Shown: positions 8,113-17,550, counted from the first letter of the stretch. The stretch is DNA of 64,000 nucleotides from CBDBCU01 sp965243185 (GCA_965243185.1 OZ251531.1:1426001-1490000), one strand, 5' to 3'. Translations and numbers: made by a program. Notes: generated by a model not told the origin, from the letters alone.

Positions 8113-8730
8113 TTGCAGCTCGACCCCCAGACTTTCGGCAACTTTTACCGGGTTTTGACCGGCGTTGTCGTCCCCCGTCCCATCGCCTTTGTCTCCACGG
8201 TTTCCCCGGAGGGCGTAACTAACCTTGCCCCCTATTCCTTCTTTAACGCCGTAGCGTCGAACCCGCCGACCCTGGTCTTTTCCTCGTCCCGGCACACCGC
8301 CCACAAAGAAAAAGACACCCTCGCCAACGTCGAAGCCACCGGCGAATTCGTCGTCAATGTGGTGGTGGATGATATTGCCGCCGCGATGAATAAGACGGCG
8401 GCAGAGTTTCCCGCCGCCATCAGCGAATTTGAAATCGCCGGTCTGACCCCGGCCCCATCGGTGAAAATCCAGCCGCCGCGGGTGGCGGAGTCCCCGGTCA
8501 ATATGGAGTGCCGGTTGCAACAGGTGATTAACCTGGGGTCAGGAGACCACCAGCACGGGTTGGTCATCGGCGAAGTAGTCCTGCTGCACATTCGGGACGA
8601 TTTGATTGACGGCCATCGCATCAACCACCACTTGCTCAAGCCGACCGGCCGCCTCGCCGGCAGTATGTATTGCCATACCGCCGAAGTGTTTGAGCTGGTA
8701 CGGCCGGTGTATGACGGCGGGCCGGGTTAG
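8113..8730 (+). CDS. Flavin reductase-like, FMN-binding split-barrel protein
   Basis: About 205 residues with the flavin reductase-like fold: VVPRPIAFVSTVSPEGVTNLAPYSFFNAVASNPPTLVF is the typical N-terminal region, followed by KDTLANVEATGEFVVNVV and a C-terminal GEVVLLHIRDDLIDG. Such proteins bind FMN and reduce it with NAD(P)H or act as flavin-dependent oxidoreductases. The TTG start at 8113 is supported by AAGGAGG 8 bases upstream. Partner and substrate are unknown. Confidence 0.8.
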   Translation: MQLDPQTFGNFYRVLTGVVVPRPIAFVSTVSPEGVTNLAPYSFFNAVASNPPTLVFSSSRHTAHKEKDTLANVEATGEFVVNVVVDDIAAAMNKTAAEFPAAISEFEIAGLTPAPSVKIQPPRVAESPVNMECRLQQVINLGSGDHQHGLVIGEVVLLHIRDDLIDGHRINHHLLKPTGRLAGSMYCHTAEVFELVRPVYDGGPG

Positions 8731-8739
8731 GGCCGGGCG

Positions 8740-9372
8740 TCAGTAAATCGGCCGGTGTTCCGGCGGCGGGTTGTCCTCTCCGGAGTCAGCGGCCGGAGCG
8801 TCAGCAGCAACATCGCCGCCATCCCCCGCCGGCTCCGGGTCAGCAGTTGCGGCGGCCCTTTCCGGCGCTTTTTCCGGTTCGGCCGGGGCTGCCGGCGTAG
8901 CGGCCGCAGGAGCCGCCGGCAATGGCGAAAGCGGCTCCCCATACTCCGGATGCGCCGTGCGGAAAGCGTTGAACGCCCTTTCCAAGTGTTCGTAAAAGGT
9001 ATCCACATCCCGGACGCGGATGGACTGCCGCCGCCCCCGCAGCGGCCGCACCCGCAGCCGCTCCAACGCCGCCACTGACCCCAACTCCACCGTGTCAATC
9101 TCGCTGAACCGCATTACCTTAATGCGGGGGCGGCCGTAGTGGATGACCAGACAGTCGGCATAGACCCCGTAGCTGCGGGGGGTGAACAGCCAGGTATAGG
9201 CCGCCACCGCCACGCCGAGAACGACAATCAGCTGCGGACTGCCGCCAAAGGGTATCAAGTTGAACATCCCGCCTAGCCCCCAGATGACAATGCCCAGGGA
9301 GAGGATGAGGGTAAGGTTCACCGGAACCCGGTCTTTGTCCCAATAAAGGGGCTGGTTCTGCGCTTGTGCCAT
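8740..9372 (-). CDS. Membrane protein with two N-terminal helices and a bacterial PH-like domain
   Basis: The 210-residue product has two hydrophobic segments (about residues 18-60), a short PH-like beta domain (TPRSYGVYADCLVIHYGRPRIKVMRFSEI) and a long Ala/Pro/Glu-rich disordered tail. The ATG at 9372 (MAQAQNQPLY) is chosen over an upstream frame extension because it starts the recognisable protein, though no strong ribosome-binding site is seen. Role unknown; PH-domain membrane proteins of this type are linked to envelope functions. Confidence 0.6.
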   Translation of the reverse strand: MAQAQNQPLYWDKDRVPVNLTLILSLGIVIWGLGGMFNLIPFGGSPQLIVVLGVAVAAYTWLFTPRSYGVYADCLVIHYGRPRIKVMRFSEIDTVELGSVAALERLRVRPLRGRRQSIRVRDVDTFYEHLERAFNAFRTAHPEYGEPLSPLPAAPAAATPAAPAEPEKAPERAAATADPEPAGDGGDVAADAPAADSGEDNPPPEHRPIY

Positions 9373-9523
9373 TTGCTTCCTTAAATCAAGGGTGGTACCG
9401 GATTGCTGCGGGATATTATACCTTATCGGCAGGGTATTATCCACTGCCGGGGGGACGGGTTTAAGCCGACTATTGCCCTTTCCTGCCCCATGCCCTACAA
9501 TGGCCGGCACAGGAGAAACTGCT

Positions 9524-10354
9524 ATGCCCGGCTTTACCCACCCGGAATATCTCATTGAACCGGTAGAACTGCAAGCCAACCTGGCCGCGCCGGGCTTGGT
9601 GATTGTGGACCTGGATGCGGCCGCCGGGTATCAGCGGGGGCATATCCCCGGCGCGGTTCATCTGCCCGACAACTACGAGCGCAATCCGGCTACCGGGTGG
9701 GTTAATACCCTGCTGGCGGATAGGTTCGCCGCCGTTTGCCGGAGTTTGGGCATTGGCGACGCTACGCCGGTAGTCGCCTACGATAACAACCTGAGCCTTT
9801 ACGCCGCCCGTTTCTGGTGGACGCTGAACTACTACGGCCATCGCAATATCCGGGTGCTGAACGGCGGTTGGCGCGCTTGGCTGTCCGCCGGCGGCCCGGT
9901 CAGCTTTGCCCCGCCTCCGGCCGTTGCCAATGAACCGGTCTTTACGCCCCAAGTTGACCCGTCTTTGCTGGTCGGATTAGACGCCGTAAAGGCCGGCTGT
10001 AGCTTGGATGATACGGTCCTCTGGGACACCCGCACCGCCGGCGAGTATTCCGGTGCCGTCAACCGGGGCAATCGGAGGGCCGGGCATATCGCCGGTGCCA
10101 TTCATCTCGACTGGCTGGAGTTGATGGATCGGGAGACGCACCGCTTTAAGCCGGCGGTGGAACTGCGGCGGATTCTCGACGATAAGGGCATTACCCGGGA
10201 CAAGGCGGTGTTTGCCTATTGACAAGCCGGCCTCCGTGCGGCGCACGGCGTCTTTGTCCTGAACCTGCTGGGCTACGGCAACGCCCGCAACTATGATGCG
10301 TCAATGTTCGAGTGGGCCAACCGGGAGGATACGCCGATGGCCACGGGGGACTAA
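9524..10354 (+). CDS. Rhodanese/thiosulfate-3-mercaptopyruvate sulfurtransferase, predicted selenoprotein (UGA at catalytic Cys), copy 1
   Basis: The gene reads as a two-domain rhodanese (276 residues) only if the UGA at 10220-10222 (codon 233) is decoded. Upstream are HPEYLIEP, GHIPGAVHLP, VVAYDNN and ARFWWTLNYYGH; around the UGA the product reads KAVFAY-U-QAGLRAAHG, where other rhodaneses have the persulfide-carrying Cys (compare VAYCRIGERSSH in the third copy at 53715-54560). The frame stays open for 43 codons beyond with conserved NLLGYGNARNYDAS and stops at TAA 10352-10354. A 6-bp hairpin starts 12 bases after the UGA. The ATG at 9524 follows AGGAGA. Selenocysteine is the best explanation; simple truncation would remove the active site. 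Confidence 0.8.
10234..10248 (+). promoter_or_regulatory. Candidate bacterial SECIS hairpin, copy 1
   Basis: The RNA would form CCGUGC paired with GCACGG around a GGC loop. The loop begins 18 bases after the UGA and its first base is G, both within the usual range for bacterial SECIS elements read by SelB. The sequence also encodes the conserved Arg-Ala-Ala-His, so part of the conservation may be protein-driven. Confidence 0.6.
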
Positions 10355-10402
10355 TTCCAACCCGGTTTATCCGGTTCAGCAATGCAGACAAAGGGAGGAG
10401 CT

Positions 10403-11233
10403 ATGACTACGGTTGAGGGCTTTGCCCATCCGGAGTTTCTGGTGGATGCCGCTTGGTTGGCGGCGCATTTGGATGACCCCAATGTGGTAGTAGTCGATGG
10501 CGATGTCGAAGCCGGCTATCTGCGCGGCCACATCCCCGGCGCGGTATTGGTGCCGGACAACTACGAAAAGGACCCGGCTACCGGCCGCGTCCATATCCTG
10601 CCCCCGGACGGGTTCGCCGCAATGTGCCAAAACCTGGGCATTGGCGACGATACCCTGGTAGTGGCGTACGACAACAATCAGAGCCTCTACGCCGCCCGGC
10701 TGTGGTGGGCGTTGAACTACTACGGCCACTCCAATGTCAAGGTATTGGATGGCGGTTGGCGGCAGTGGATAGCCGAGGGCCTTCCGGTCAGCTTTGACCG
10801 GCCGACGCCGCGGAGCGATGCCACTTTTACGCCCCGGGTTGACCAGTCCCTTATGGTCCAGGTGGACGAACTGAAAGCCGCCTGCACCCTCTCCGACACC
10901 CTGATTTGGGATGTGCGCAGCGACGGGGAATATACCGGCGCCAACGACCGGGGCAATCAGCGCGCCGGCCACATCCCCGGCGCCGTCCACCTCGAGTGGT
11001 TCAATGTGATGGAGCGGGACAGCCACCGTTTCAAGCCGGCCGCGGCAATCCGCCAACTGCTCCACCAGCACGGCATCACCCCGGACAAGGCGGTCTTTGC
11101 CTATTGACAGGGCGGCATCCGTGCGGCGCACGGCACCTTCCTGCTCAAAATGCTGGGCTACGACCGGGCCAAAAACTACGACGCTTCGATGGGCGAATGG
11201 GCCAATCGGGAGGATACGTCGCTGGAAGTTTAA
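10403..11233 (+). CDS. Rhodanese/thiosulfate-3-mercaptopyruvate sulfurtransferase, predicted selenoprotein, copy 2
   Basis: A tandem paralogue of the preceding gene, 48 bases downstream and also 276 residues if the UGA at 11105-11107 (codon 235) is read through. Landmarks are HPEFLVDA, GHIPGAVLVPDN, VVAYDNNQSLYAARLWWALN, then KAVFAY-U-QGGIRAAHGTFLLKMLGY and a TAA at 11231-11233. The UGA again replaces the catalytic Cys and the same hairpin follows at the same distance. GGGAGGAG at 10393-10400 supports the ATG at 10403 over an earlier ATG at 10382. The two genes probably form one transcript ended by the terminator at 11261. Confidence 0.8.
11119..11133 (+). promoter_or_regulatory. Candidate bacterial SECIS hairpin, copy 2
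   Basis: The same 15 bases as in copy 1 (CCGTGC-GGC-GCACGG) occur at the same offset from the UGA, although the bases just before the hairpin differ between copies. The loop again starts 18 bases after the UGA. Confidence 0.6.
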
Positions 11234-11260
11234 GGGCGGCCGTTTAAGGCGCAAAAACCC

Positions 11261-11296
11261 AGCCCCCGGATACACCATCCGGGGGCTGATTGTTTT
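11261..11296 (+). terminator. Rho-independent terminator after the rhodanese pair
   Basis: A perfect 11-bp stem (11261-11271 with 11277-11287), loop ACACC, is followed by a T-rich stretch. It sits 28 bases after the read-through stop of the second rhodanese, which fits translation continuing past the UGA to that point. Confidence 0.85.
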
Positions 11297-11330
11297 GCCA
11301 AGCCGGCGGGTTTTGCCGCCGCAGTAACGG

Positions 11331-11927
11331 CTAGTTGCCGCTATCCGGCCGCAATTGCGCTAACTGCTCCGGGGAAACCACATGGGACAGGATAAAGTAA
11401 GCCACATCCCGGCGCATCGGGTCTTCGAGATCGCACTCCCGCAGGTAGCCGAAATCCGGGTAGAACTCCTCCAGCATTTTCTTGACCCGCGGCGGGCCGT
11501 GCCGCGAAGCCACCAGATACTCGACGCTGCCCGGATCCCGTCCCATCTGCGTCTGCTCCGCCTCGGCAATGGACAACTCGGCCTCGTAGTCCACCCGGTC
11601 CACGATGGACAGGTGTTCCATGGCGTCTTTCCGGCAGGTCTCAATCTCCTTGAACAGGTTGTAGAGACCCGACACCATAGTCGAGATTTCCTCCAGCATC
11701 TGGGGAACGCGCTCCTGCTTGGCCGTGGCGGCGTTCATTTTCCGCTGGGCCTCTTCCATGGCGCCCTTTTTGGCCCGATCCCAGGCGTGCTGCCGCTGCG
11801 CCCACGCCAGCTCCTGCCGCAAAGCCGGGGCCTCCATCGCCAGGGAACCCAACTCCCGAACCTTGCTCTCCGCTTCCTCCGCCTGCCGCAGGCGTTCCTG
11901 AAGTTCCATACTCACGCGAGTAACCAT
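11331..11927 (-). CDS. Hypothetical coiled-coil protein, 198 aa
   Basis: A soluble, charged protein with an N-terminal coiled coil (about residues 5-80, rich in Glu, Gln, Arg and Ala) and a C-terminal segment with EEFYPDFGYLRECDLEDPMRRDVAYFIL. It has no signal peptide or known catalytic motif. It converges with the rhodanese genes across the terminator at 11261. I do not recognise the family. Confidence 0.6.
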   Translation of the reverse strand: MVTRVSMELQERLRQAEEAESKVRELGSLAMEAPALRQELAWAQRQHAWDRAKKGAMEEAQRKMNAATAKQERVPQMLEEISTMVSGLYNLFKEIETCRKDAMEHLSIVDRVDYEAELSIAEAEQTQMGRDPGSVEYLVASRHGPPRVKKMLEEFYPDFGYLRECDLEDPMRRDVAYFILSHVVSPEQLAQLRPDSGN

Positions 11928-12585
11928 AACTGCCTCTCCTTACTGCGTATTGGATTGAAAAGACTGACGCCCCGCCACTGCCGACCACTGCCGGCAGTTG
12001 GCTAGGGGACGCCTTTCCCCCGGTAATCCCGGTAGCGCCGGGAAGTAAGGAGCGGTTTTGAGCTTTGGCGGCGGCTGCCGACTACGCCCCGCTAATAATG
12101 GGCTGCCGGCAATGAATATGAAAAAAGATGATTGCTGTTGCGCCCTACCGCTTAAACTCGCTAATCGTTCCTCGTCCCCCAAGCGCCCTAATACCGAGGG
12201 ACGGGCCAACCGGCCCGGAATCAGTTACTGCCTGCTCACCTCCTTAAACTATATTCCCCAACCGGCAACCGCTACCACCGTCCACCCCACCAAAATACGC
12301 TTGCGCTACGACCGTTCATCCAGCCGCCCGCCCCGGCTGCTTTGTGGTGCGACTATTTAAGCCCGGAACAGCGAAAAGCTGCAAGGCAATTAAGGTGCGA
12401 AATTTGGGGATTTTTCGAGAAAAGGGAAAGGGGATGTACCCCAAGACTACTGCATAGAGAAACCGTCATTCCCACGAAAGTGGGAATCCAGAAAGGCCGG
12501 GGACTCTGGATCCCCGTTTTCACGGAAATGACGATAAGTAGGCCGCTAGGTATATGCGATAGCCCTGGGATGTCCCCCAACCGGG
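11928..12585. other. 658-base intergenic region with one long-repeat copy
   Basis: I see no convincing gene here. The right-hand part (12465-12570) is a member of the CATTCCCAC repeat family that recurs elsewhere in the window. The rest is of mixed composition, with an A-rich patch near 12118-12130. Confidence 0.6.
12465..12570. repeat. CATTCCCAC-type inverted repeat, long form
   Basis: GTCATTCCCACGAAAGTGGG opens the unit at 12465 and GGAAATGAC closes it near 12533, giving an imperfect long hairpin. It is followed by a flank (GCATATACCTAGCGGCCTAC on the minus strand) also found beside the copies near 48211 and 53427. It lies between genes. Confidence 0.8.
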
Positions 12586-13482
12586 TTAGGGGTAAGGCAC
12601 GATAAATGTTGACACCGCAGCCTCGACCGCTTGAGCCTTCTGGACTTCGTTCAGGCTGGCCGTAATCACGGCCGGCTTGACCACGCCCCCGGTAACCGCA
12701 GCCATAATATCCGCCCGACGCCGCGCCCGGACAATGTCAACTTCCTCGGCAGTAATCGATACCTCAATTACCGCGTGCCGGTTGTCGTGATCGGAGATGA
12801 TGATGTCCGCGGTCAGCAGGTCATCCTCATCCTCCTCGGAAAGGTCGCCGCGCTCCAGCGCCCGGGCAATGACGCTGTTCAACTGCGGCGCAACCAATCC
12901 GTCCTGGGTCAACGCCAGATAAACGCGCCCCATTTTCATCCGATGCCGCACCCGACTCAAGGCTTTGGTGCGGACGCCCCGCTCGTACTCGCGGCCTTCC
13001 AGGTTGCCCAAGCGGCCCTCCATCCGGTTCATCCGGGCTTCGAAGCTGTTCAGGTCGGCCCGGAACAGGGCCAGCAGTTCGTTAGTCCGCGCCAGCTGCT
13101 CCGTGTGCTGCGCCAACTGTTCCCCGTGTTGGGCCAGCAGTTCGTTAGTCCGCGCCAATTGCTCCCCGTGTTGGGCCAACAGTTCCCGCTGCTGCGCCAA
13201 CTGTTCCCCGTGCTGCGCCAGCAGTTCGGTTATCCGCGCCAACTGCTCCGTGTGCTGCGCCAACAGCGCGCTGTGCTGGACCAACAGTTCCCCGTGTTGA
13301 GCCAACTCCTCCCGGACCAGCCGGTTATTCTCCTCGGTTACCCGCACGAACTCGTCGAACCGGGCGGGCAAGTTCAGCGCATCCTCCCCCAGCACAATGC
13401 CCCGAATGGCGTCCGCCCATTCCGGTTGTTCCCGCAGGATGCGGGCCAAGTCAGCGATGTTGTTGATCGTTTGCGTCGTCAT
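12586..13482 (-). CDS. Coiled-coil protein with tandem 7/14-residue repeats and a nuclease-like C-terminal domain
   Basis: This 298-residue protein has a long repeat region (about residues 55-140) built from variants of LAQHGEQLARTNEL. The C-terminal domain contains LLTADIIISDHDNRHAVIEVSITAEEVDIVRARRRAD, whose spacing of D and E/V-S resembles degenerate PD-(D/E)XK proteins common in cyanobacteria and Chloroflexota. Function is unknown; the nuclease fold is inference. The repeat DNA is prone to length change. Confidence 0.6.
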   Translation of the reverse strand: MTTQTINNIADLARILREQPEWADAIRGIVLGEDALNLPARFDEFVRVTEENNRLVREELAQHGELLVQHSALLAQHTEQLARITELLAQHGEQLAQQRELLAQHGEQLARTNELLAQHGEQLAQHTEQLARTNELLALFRADLNSFEARMNRMEGRLGNLEGREYERGVRTKALSRVRHRMKMGRVYLALTQDGLVAPQLNSVIARALERGDLSEEDEDDLLTADIIISDHDNRHAVIEVSITAEEVDIVRARRRADIMAAVTGGVVKPAVITASLNEVQKAQAVEAAVSTFIVPYP

Positions 13483-13639
13483 AAGGGCATTATACTACTT
13501 CGGGGAATTAAGCGCAATGGCGGCGGCGGTGTCTTTTCCCCGCCCGGCCGGAAAATTAGCCCCTCCGCCGATTATCCCGTATAATGCCCCGCAAATCGCT
13601 CCCGTTAAATCCCGGTTGACCGCGTAAGGAGGCTATCTT

Positions 13640-14548
13640 ATGCCCATCGAACAACTGGCCCCGGAACTGACCGACATCATCGACCTGGCTGCCGAAATTC
13701 AGGAATTGGGCAGCGGCTACGGCGGCAGCAACGGCCCCGCCGAAGGGCCGCTGTGGTGGCACGAGGGCGACTATCTGCTGTTCAGCGACATTCACAACGA
13801 CCGGCGGATGAAATGGGCGGCCGGCGAAGGCGTAACCGTCTTTGCCGAACCGGTGAACCGGGCTAACGGCTTGACCCGGGACTTGCAGGGGCGGCTGCTG
13901 GCTTGCGAACACGACAGCCGCCGGGTCTGCCGGTTCAGCCGGGACGGGCAGCGGGTTACCGTGGCCGCCAACAGCTTTCAGGGCCGCCAGCTGAACCGCC
14001 CCAACGATGTGGTGGTCAAGTCCGATGGCAGCATCTACTTTACCGACCCCTGGACTTTCCAACGGCCGGCGAACCAGTGGGAACAATCCTTTTCCGGGGT
14101 TTATCGCCTCTCCCCGGACTTGGGAACGCTGACCCTGCTGGTTGCCGACTTCACCCTGCCCAACGGCTTGGCATTCTCCCCGGACGAAAGCGTCCTTTAC
14201 ATCAACGACTCCCGCCGCCGGCACATTCGCGCCTTTGATGTGTTGCCCACCGGCGGCCTGGCGCTGGCTTCCGACCGGGTCTTTGCCGACTTGAGCGGGG
14301 AGCGGCCGGGCGTGCCGGACGGGATGAAAGTGGACACCGTCGGCAATGTCTATTGCGGCGGCTCCGGGGGATTGTGGATTCTCGACTCTGCCGGCAAGCC
14401 CTTGGGCATTGTAGTTCACGGCGGGGCGGCTACTACCAACCTGTGCTTTGGCGGCCGGGACTGGCAAACCCTGTTCTTTACGACTTGGAACACCCTGGGC
14501 TGCGTGGCGGTAAAAATCCCCGGCATCCCGGTGCCGACGGATAGGTAG
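13640..14548 (+). CDS. SMP-30/gluconolactonase family lactonase, copy 1
   Basis: About 302 residues forming a six-bladed propeller of the SMP-30/gluconolactonase/LRE family, which hydrolyses sugar lactones using a divalent metal. Typical segments are AEGPLWWHEGDYLLFSDI (metal-binding Glu), NRANGLTRD, LNRPNDVVVKSDGSIYFTDPW, LPNGLAFSPDESVLYINDS and PDGMKVDTVGNVYCGG. The ATG follows AAGGAGG. A close paralogue lies at 16654-17550, with a GmrSD-like gene between them. It probably acts in the cytoplasm; no signal peptide is seen. Confidence 0.88.
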   Translation: MPIEQLAPELTDIIDLAAEIQELGSGYGGSNGPAEGPLWWHEGDYLLFSDIHNDRRMKWAAGEGVTVFAEPVNRANGLTRDLQGRLLACEHDSRRVCRFSRDGQRVTVAANSFQGRQLNRPNDVVVKSDGSIYFTDPWTFQRPANQWEQSFSGVYRLSPDLGTLTLLVADFTLPNGLAFSPDESVLYINDSRRRHIRAFDVLPTGGLALASDRVFADLSGERPGVPDGMKVDTVGNVYCGGSGGLWILDSAGKPLGIVVHGGAATTNLCFGGRDWQTLFFTTWNTLGCVAVKIPGIPVPTDR

Positions 14549-14722
14549 GGGAGTTCTAGCGGCTGCTGACTTTACCCCCGCAAGCCCAAAGCCTTCATAA
14601 TGGGCGAAAAGGCCGCCACTACACCGATCGGCTACGGTATTATGAATTGGTGGCGGCTTGTGGGTTGACATTAAGCGTCAAAATAGGTATAGTTCTCGTA
14701 TCACATTCAAGGAGGGTTATAT

Positions 14723-16479
14723 ATGTACCAGTATGGTGGTACCATCAGAGCCGCTTTGGAGAGCGTGGCGTCTCACGAATACGTCCTGCCGTCGATCCAG
14801 CGAGAGTTTGAGTGGGAGCCTAAGCAGATCTGCGACCTGTTCGACAGCGTAATGCAGGGCTACCCCTTTGGCGAGTTTATGTTCTGGCGAGTTGAACCGG
14901 AAAACTCTGCCAACTACCACTGGTACGACTTCGTCCGCGAGTACCACGAGCGGGATAACCCCCATTGCCCTGAACTGGGCATTATCCCTAACAAGCCGCT
15001 GACCGCTGTGATTGACGGTCAACAGCGATTGACTGCGTTTAACATCGGCCTGCGTGGCTCGATGTCCCGGAAAGCGCGTAACAAACGCTGGAGTAGCCCT
15101 GATGCCTTTCCCCGACAGGTTCTGCGCTGGATCTGCTAGCTCCGCCCCAACCGAATGAGGAGGGAAGTCGCTACACGTTCGATTTTGTCGGGGAGGACAG
15201 TATTGGCAGGGCATCCAAGGATGCAAACCGTCTCTGGTTCAAGGTCTCAGATATCCTGACCTTAAATGACACCCCTGATATGCTCGATTGGCTTTCCGAT
15301 AAGGAGCTTGACGCTACCCAGCAGCGCCAAGCTTTGGTGACTCTGGATCTCCTGCGTCGGGTAGTCCATTCCGATAATACGATAGCCTATTACGAGGAAA
15401 AGAGCCAAGACCTTGAGCGTGTCCTTAACATATTCATTCGTTGCAATCACGGAGGCACTTCGCTCCCCTACTCTAACATACTGCTTAGTATGGCGGTGTT
15501 TCGGTGGAAAACCTTGGATGCGAGGAGGTCGGTTCACGGCTTGGTAGATGATATGAATCGGGTCAGGCCTGGTTTGGAGTTCGACGCCGATTTCGTACTG
15601 AAAGCCGGCCTCTTTTTAACCGACCTACCCAACGTGGGTTTCCGGCTGGGAAACTTTACCAACGAGAATATGGCAAAGCTTGAAAATGCTTGGCTGGGCA
15701 TAGGCCAAGCATTGGTTAAGACGGCGGAGCTAGTAGCTAGTTTCGGCTTTGACAGCCGGACTATTCAAGCCAACAACTCCTTGTTGCCGATAGCCTACTA
15801 CCTCTACAAGATAGATGCGCCTCCAAATTTTGAAACCGTCGACCAGCACCGCAAAGAGCGTGAGGCAATTCGCGGCTGGCTAACTCGTTCCGTTTTGAAA
15901 AAGTCGGGGACCTGGAGCGGTGGGGCAGTAGATACGGTGCTCATAGCGTTGCGTCAAGTGATAGGGAATGTGCCTGGCAACGGCTTTCCCGTCGAAAAAA
16001 TGTTGCAGGTCATGTCGGGTCAGGGCAGGAGCTTGGCTTTTGAAGAGGGGGAGATTGAGGAGCTAGCTGAAATGCGCTACACCGACCGGCGCATTTTCCC
16101 GCTACTGACCATAATGTTCCCCACCCTAGGCTCCCGAGACGGATCGGATATTGACCACGTGTTTCCGAAAAGCCGTATCACCCGCCGTTATCTGAGGGCT
16201 GCAAAAGTGGATGAAGATCAGATTGGCGATTTCCTTGACAAGCGCGAACGCCTTGCCAATCTCCAGTTACTTGACCGGGCGGTCAACAACGAAAAGCGGG
16301 CAACCCTGCCTGCCGTGTGGCTGGATATCCATCGCCCGGATGACCAACTCCGACAAGCCTACTGCGAGCGGCATCTGCTGGGCGATGTTCCCCGGGAGAT
16401 TACCGGTTTTCTGGAGTTCTACGAGGCTCGGCGGGAAAGGCTGGAACAAAAGATTGCCGAGTTGATAAACACGGTTTAG
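14723..16479 (+). pseudogene. GmrSD-like DUF262 plus HNH (DUF1524-type) protein, frameshifted
   Basis: The N-terminal part (14723-15139) shows the DUF262 motifs LPSIQREFEWEPKQI and AVIDGQQRLTA. The frame ends at a TAG at 15137-15139, but a shifted frame continues as LDLLAPPQPNEEG through SLPYSNILLSMAVF to the HNH-like motif DIDHVFPKSRITRRY and NLQLLDRAVNNEKR near the C-terminus. The two parts make one protein if one base is lost or two gained between about 15085 and 15135. GmrSD-type enzymes restrict modified phage DNA. AGGAGGG supports the ATG. Its codon use looks less GC-biased than its neighbours, suggesting transfer. It may be a dead gene, a sequence error or a recoded gene. Confidence 0.75.
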
Positions 16480-16653
16480 TCCGCCGGTCGGCACCAGCTA
16501 GAATCCCAAGCATACCCCCAACCGTCACTTCCCCCATTATTCAACATCCTTGCCGGTGTCATTCCACACTAGGGTCGGAATGACACCGGCAGTTGAACGC
16601 CGCAATGGAATGGAACTACCCCGGCCAATACGCAAATGTAAGGAGGCTACCCT

Positions 16654-17550
16654 ATGCCCATCACCCAACTATCCCCGGCTTTGGCTGACCTGGTATCCCC
16701 GGACGCGCCCATTACCGAATTGGGCAACGGCTATGGCGGCGACGCCGGCCCCGCCGAAGGGCCGCTCTGGTGGCAGGAAGGCGGCTATCTGCTGTTCAGC
16801 GACATCGGCAACAACCGCCGAATGCGCTGGTCGCCGGACGGCGGCGTATCCCTGGTTATGGAACCCACTAACCGCGCCAACGGCCTCACCCGCGACCCGG
16901 CCGGCCGCCTGCTGGCTTGCGAACACGAAACCCGCCGCGTTACCCGCACCGAGCCGGACGGCAGCCTAACCGTCGTTGCCAGCAGCTACCGCGGCCGCCG
17001 CCTCAACCGCCCCAACGATGTCATCGTCAGTTCCCAAGGCGACATCTACTTTACCGACCCCGGCTTTCCCGCCCCTGGCCTCGATTTGGATGTCAACGGC
17101 GTCTATCATCTGACCCCGGACTTGGGAACCATTACCCTGATTGTCTGGGACTTTACCCGCCCCAACGGGCTGGCCTTGTCCCCGGACGAAAGTATCCTTT
17201 ACATCAACGACACCCGCCGCCGCCACATCCGCGCCTTTGACCTGGAACCCAACGGGATGCCTCTGCTGGCTACCGACCGGGTGTTTTGCGACCTGAGCGG
17301 CGACCCGCCCGGCAACCCGGACGGGATGAAAGTGGACCGCCGGGGCAATGTCTATTGCGGCGGCTCCGGCGGCATCTGGGTTATCGACCCGACCGGCCAG
17401 CCCCTGGGCATTATTGACCACGGCCAAGCCGGCACTACCAATGTGGCCTTTGGCGGCGGCGATTGGCAAACCCTCTTTTACACTACCCGCCACACTCTGG
17501 GCTGCGTACCCCTGAAGGTAGCCGGCTTGCCGGTGCCGGCGGGAAGTTAG
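16654..17550 (+). CDS. SMP-30/gluconolactonase family lactonase, copy 2
   Basis: About 298 residues, strongly similar along its length to the copy at 13640-14548 (AEGPLWWQEGGYLLFSDIGNN, NRANGLTRD, LNRPNDVIVSSQGDIYFTDP, NGLALSPDESILYIND, PDGMKVDRRGNVYCGG). It keeps the metal-binding Glu, Asn and Asp positions of the family. AAGGAGG precedes the ATG. The two copies appear to come from a local duplication, later split by the GmrSD-like gene or preserved around it. Confidence 0.88.
   Translation: MPITQLSPALADLVSPDAPITELGNGYGGDAGPAEGPLWWQEGGYLLFSDIGNNRRMRWSPDGGVSLVMEPTNRANGLTRDPAGRLLACEHETRRVTRTEPDGSLTVVASSYRGRRLNRPNDVIVSSQGDIYFTDPGFPAPGLDLDVNGVYHLTPDLGTITLIVWDFTRPNGLALSPDESILYINDTRRRHIRAFDLEPNGMPLLATDRVFCDLSGDPPGNPDGMKVDRRGNVYCGGSGGIWVIDPTGQPLGIIDHGQAGTTNVAFGGGDWQTLFYTTRHTLGCVPLKVAGLPVPAGS

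Noticed and set aside
10220..10222. UGA read as tryptophan (altered genetic code).
   Set aside because: TGA ends other genes normally (for example at 6266-6268) and the window's tRNA-Trp has a CCA anticodon; only the two rhodanese UGAs lie at a catalytic Cys.
12111..12160. Short frame with three adjacent Cys codons (MNMKKDDCCCALPL) that resembles a Cys leader peptide.
   Set aside because: No terminator or sulfur gene follows it on that strand, and no promoter is seen; I judged it chance.
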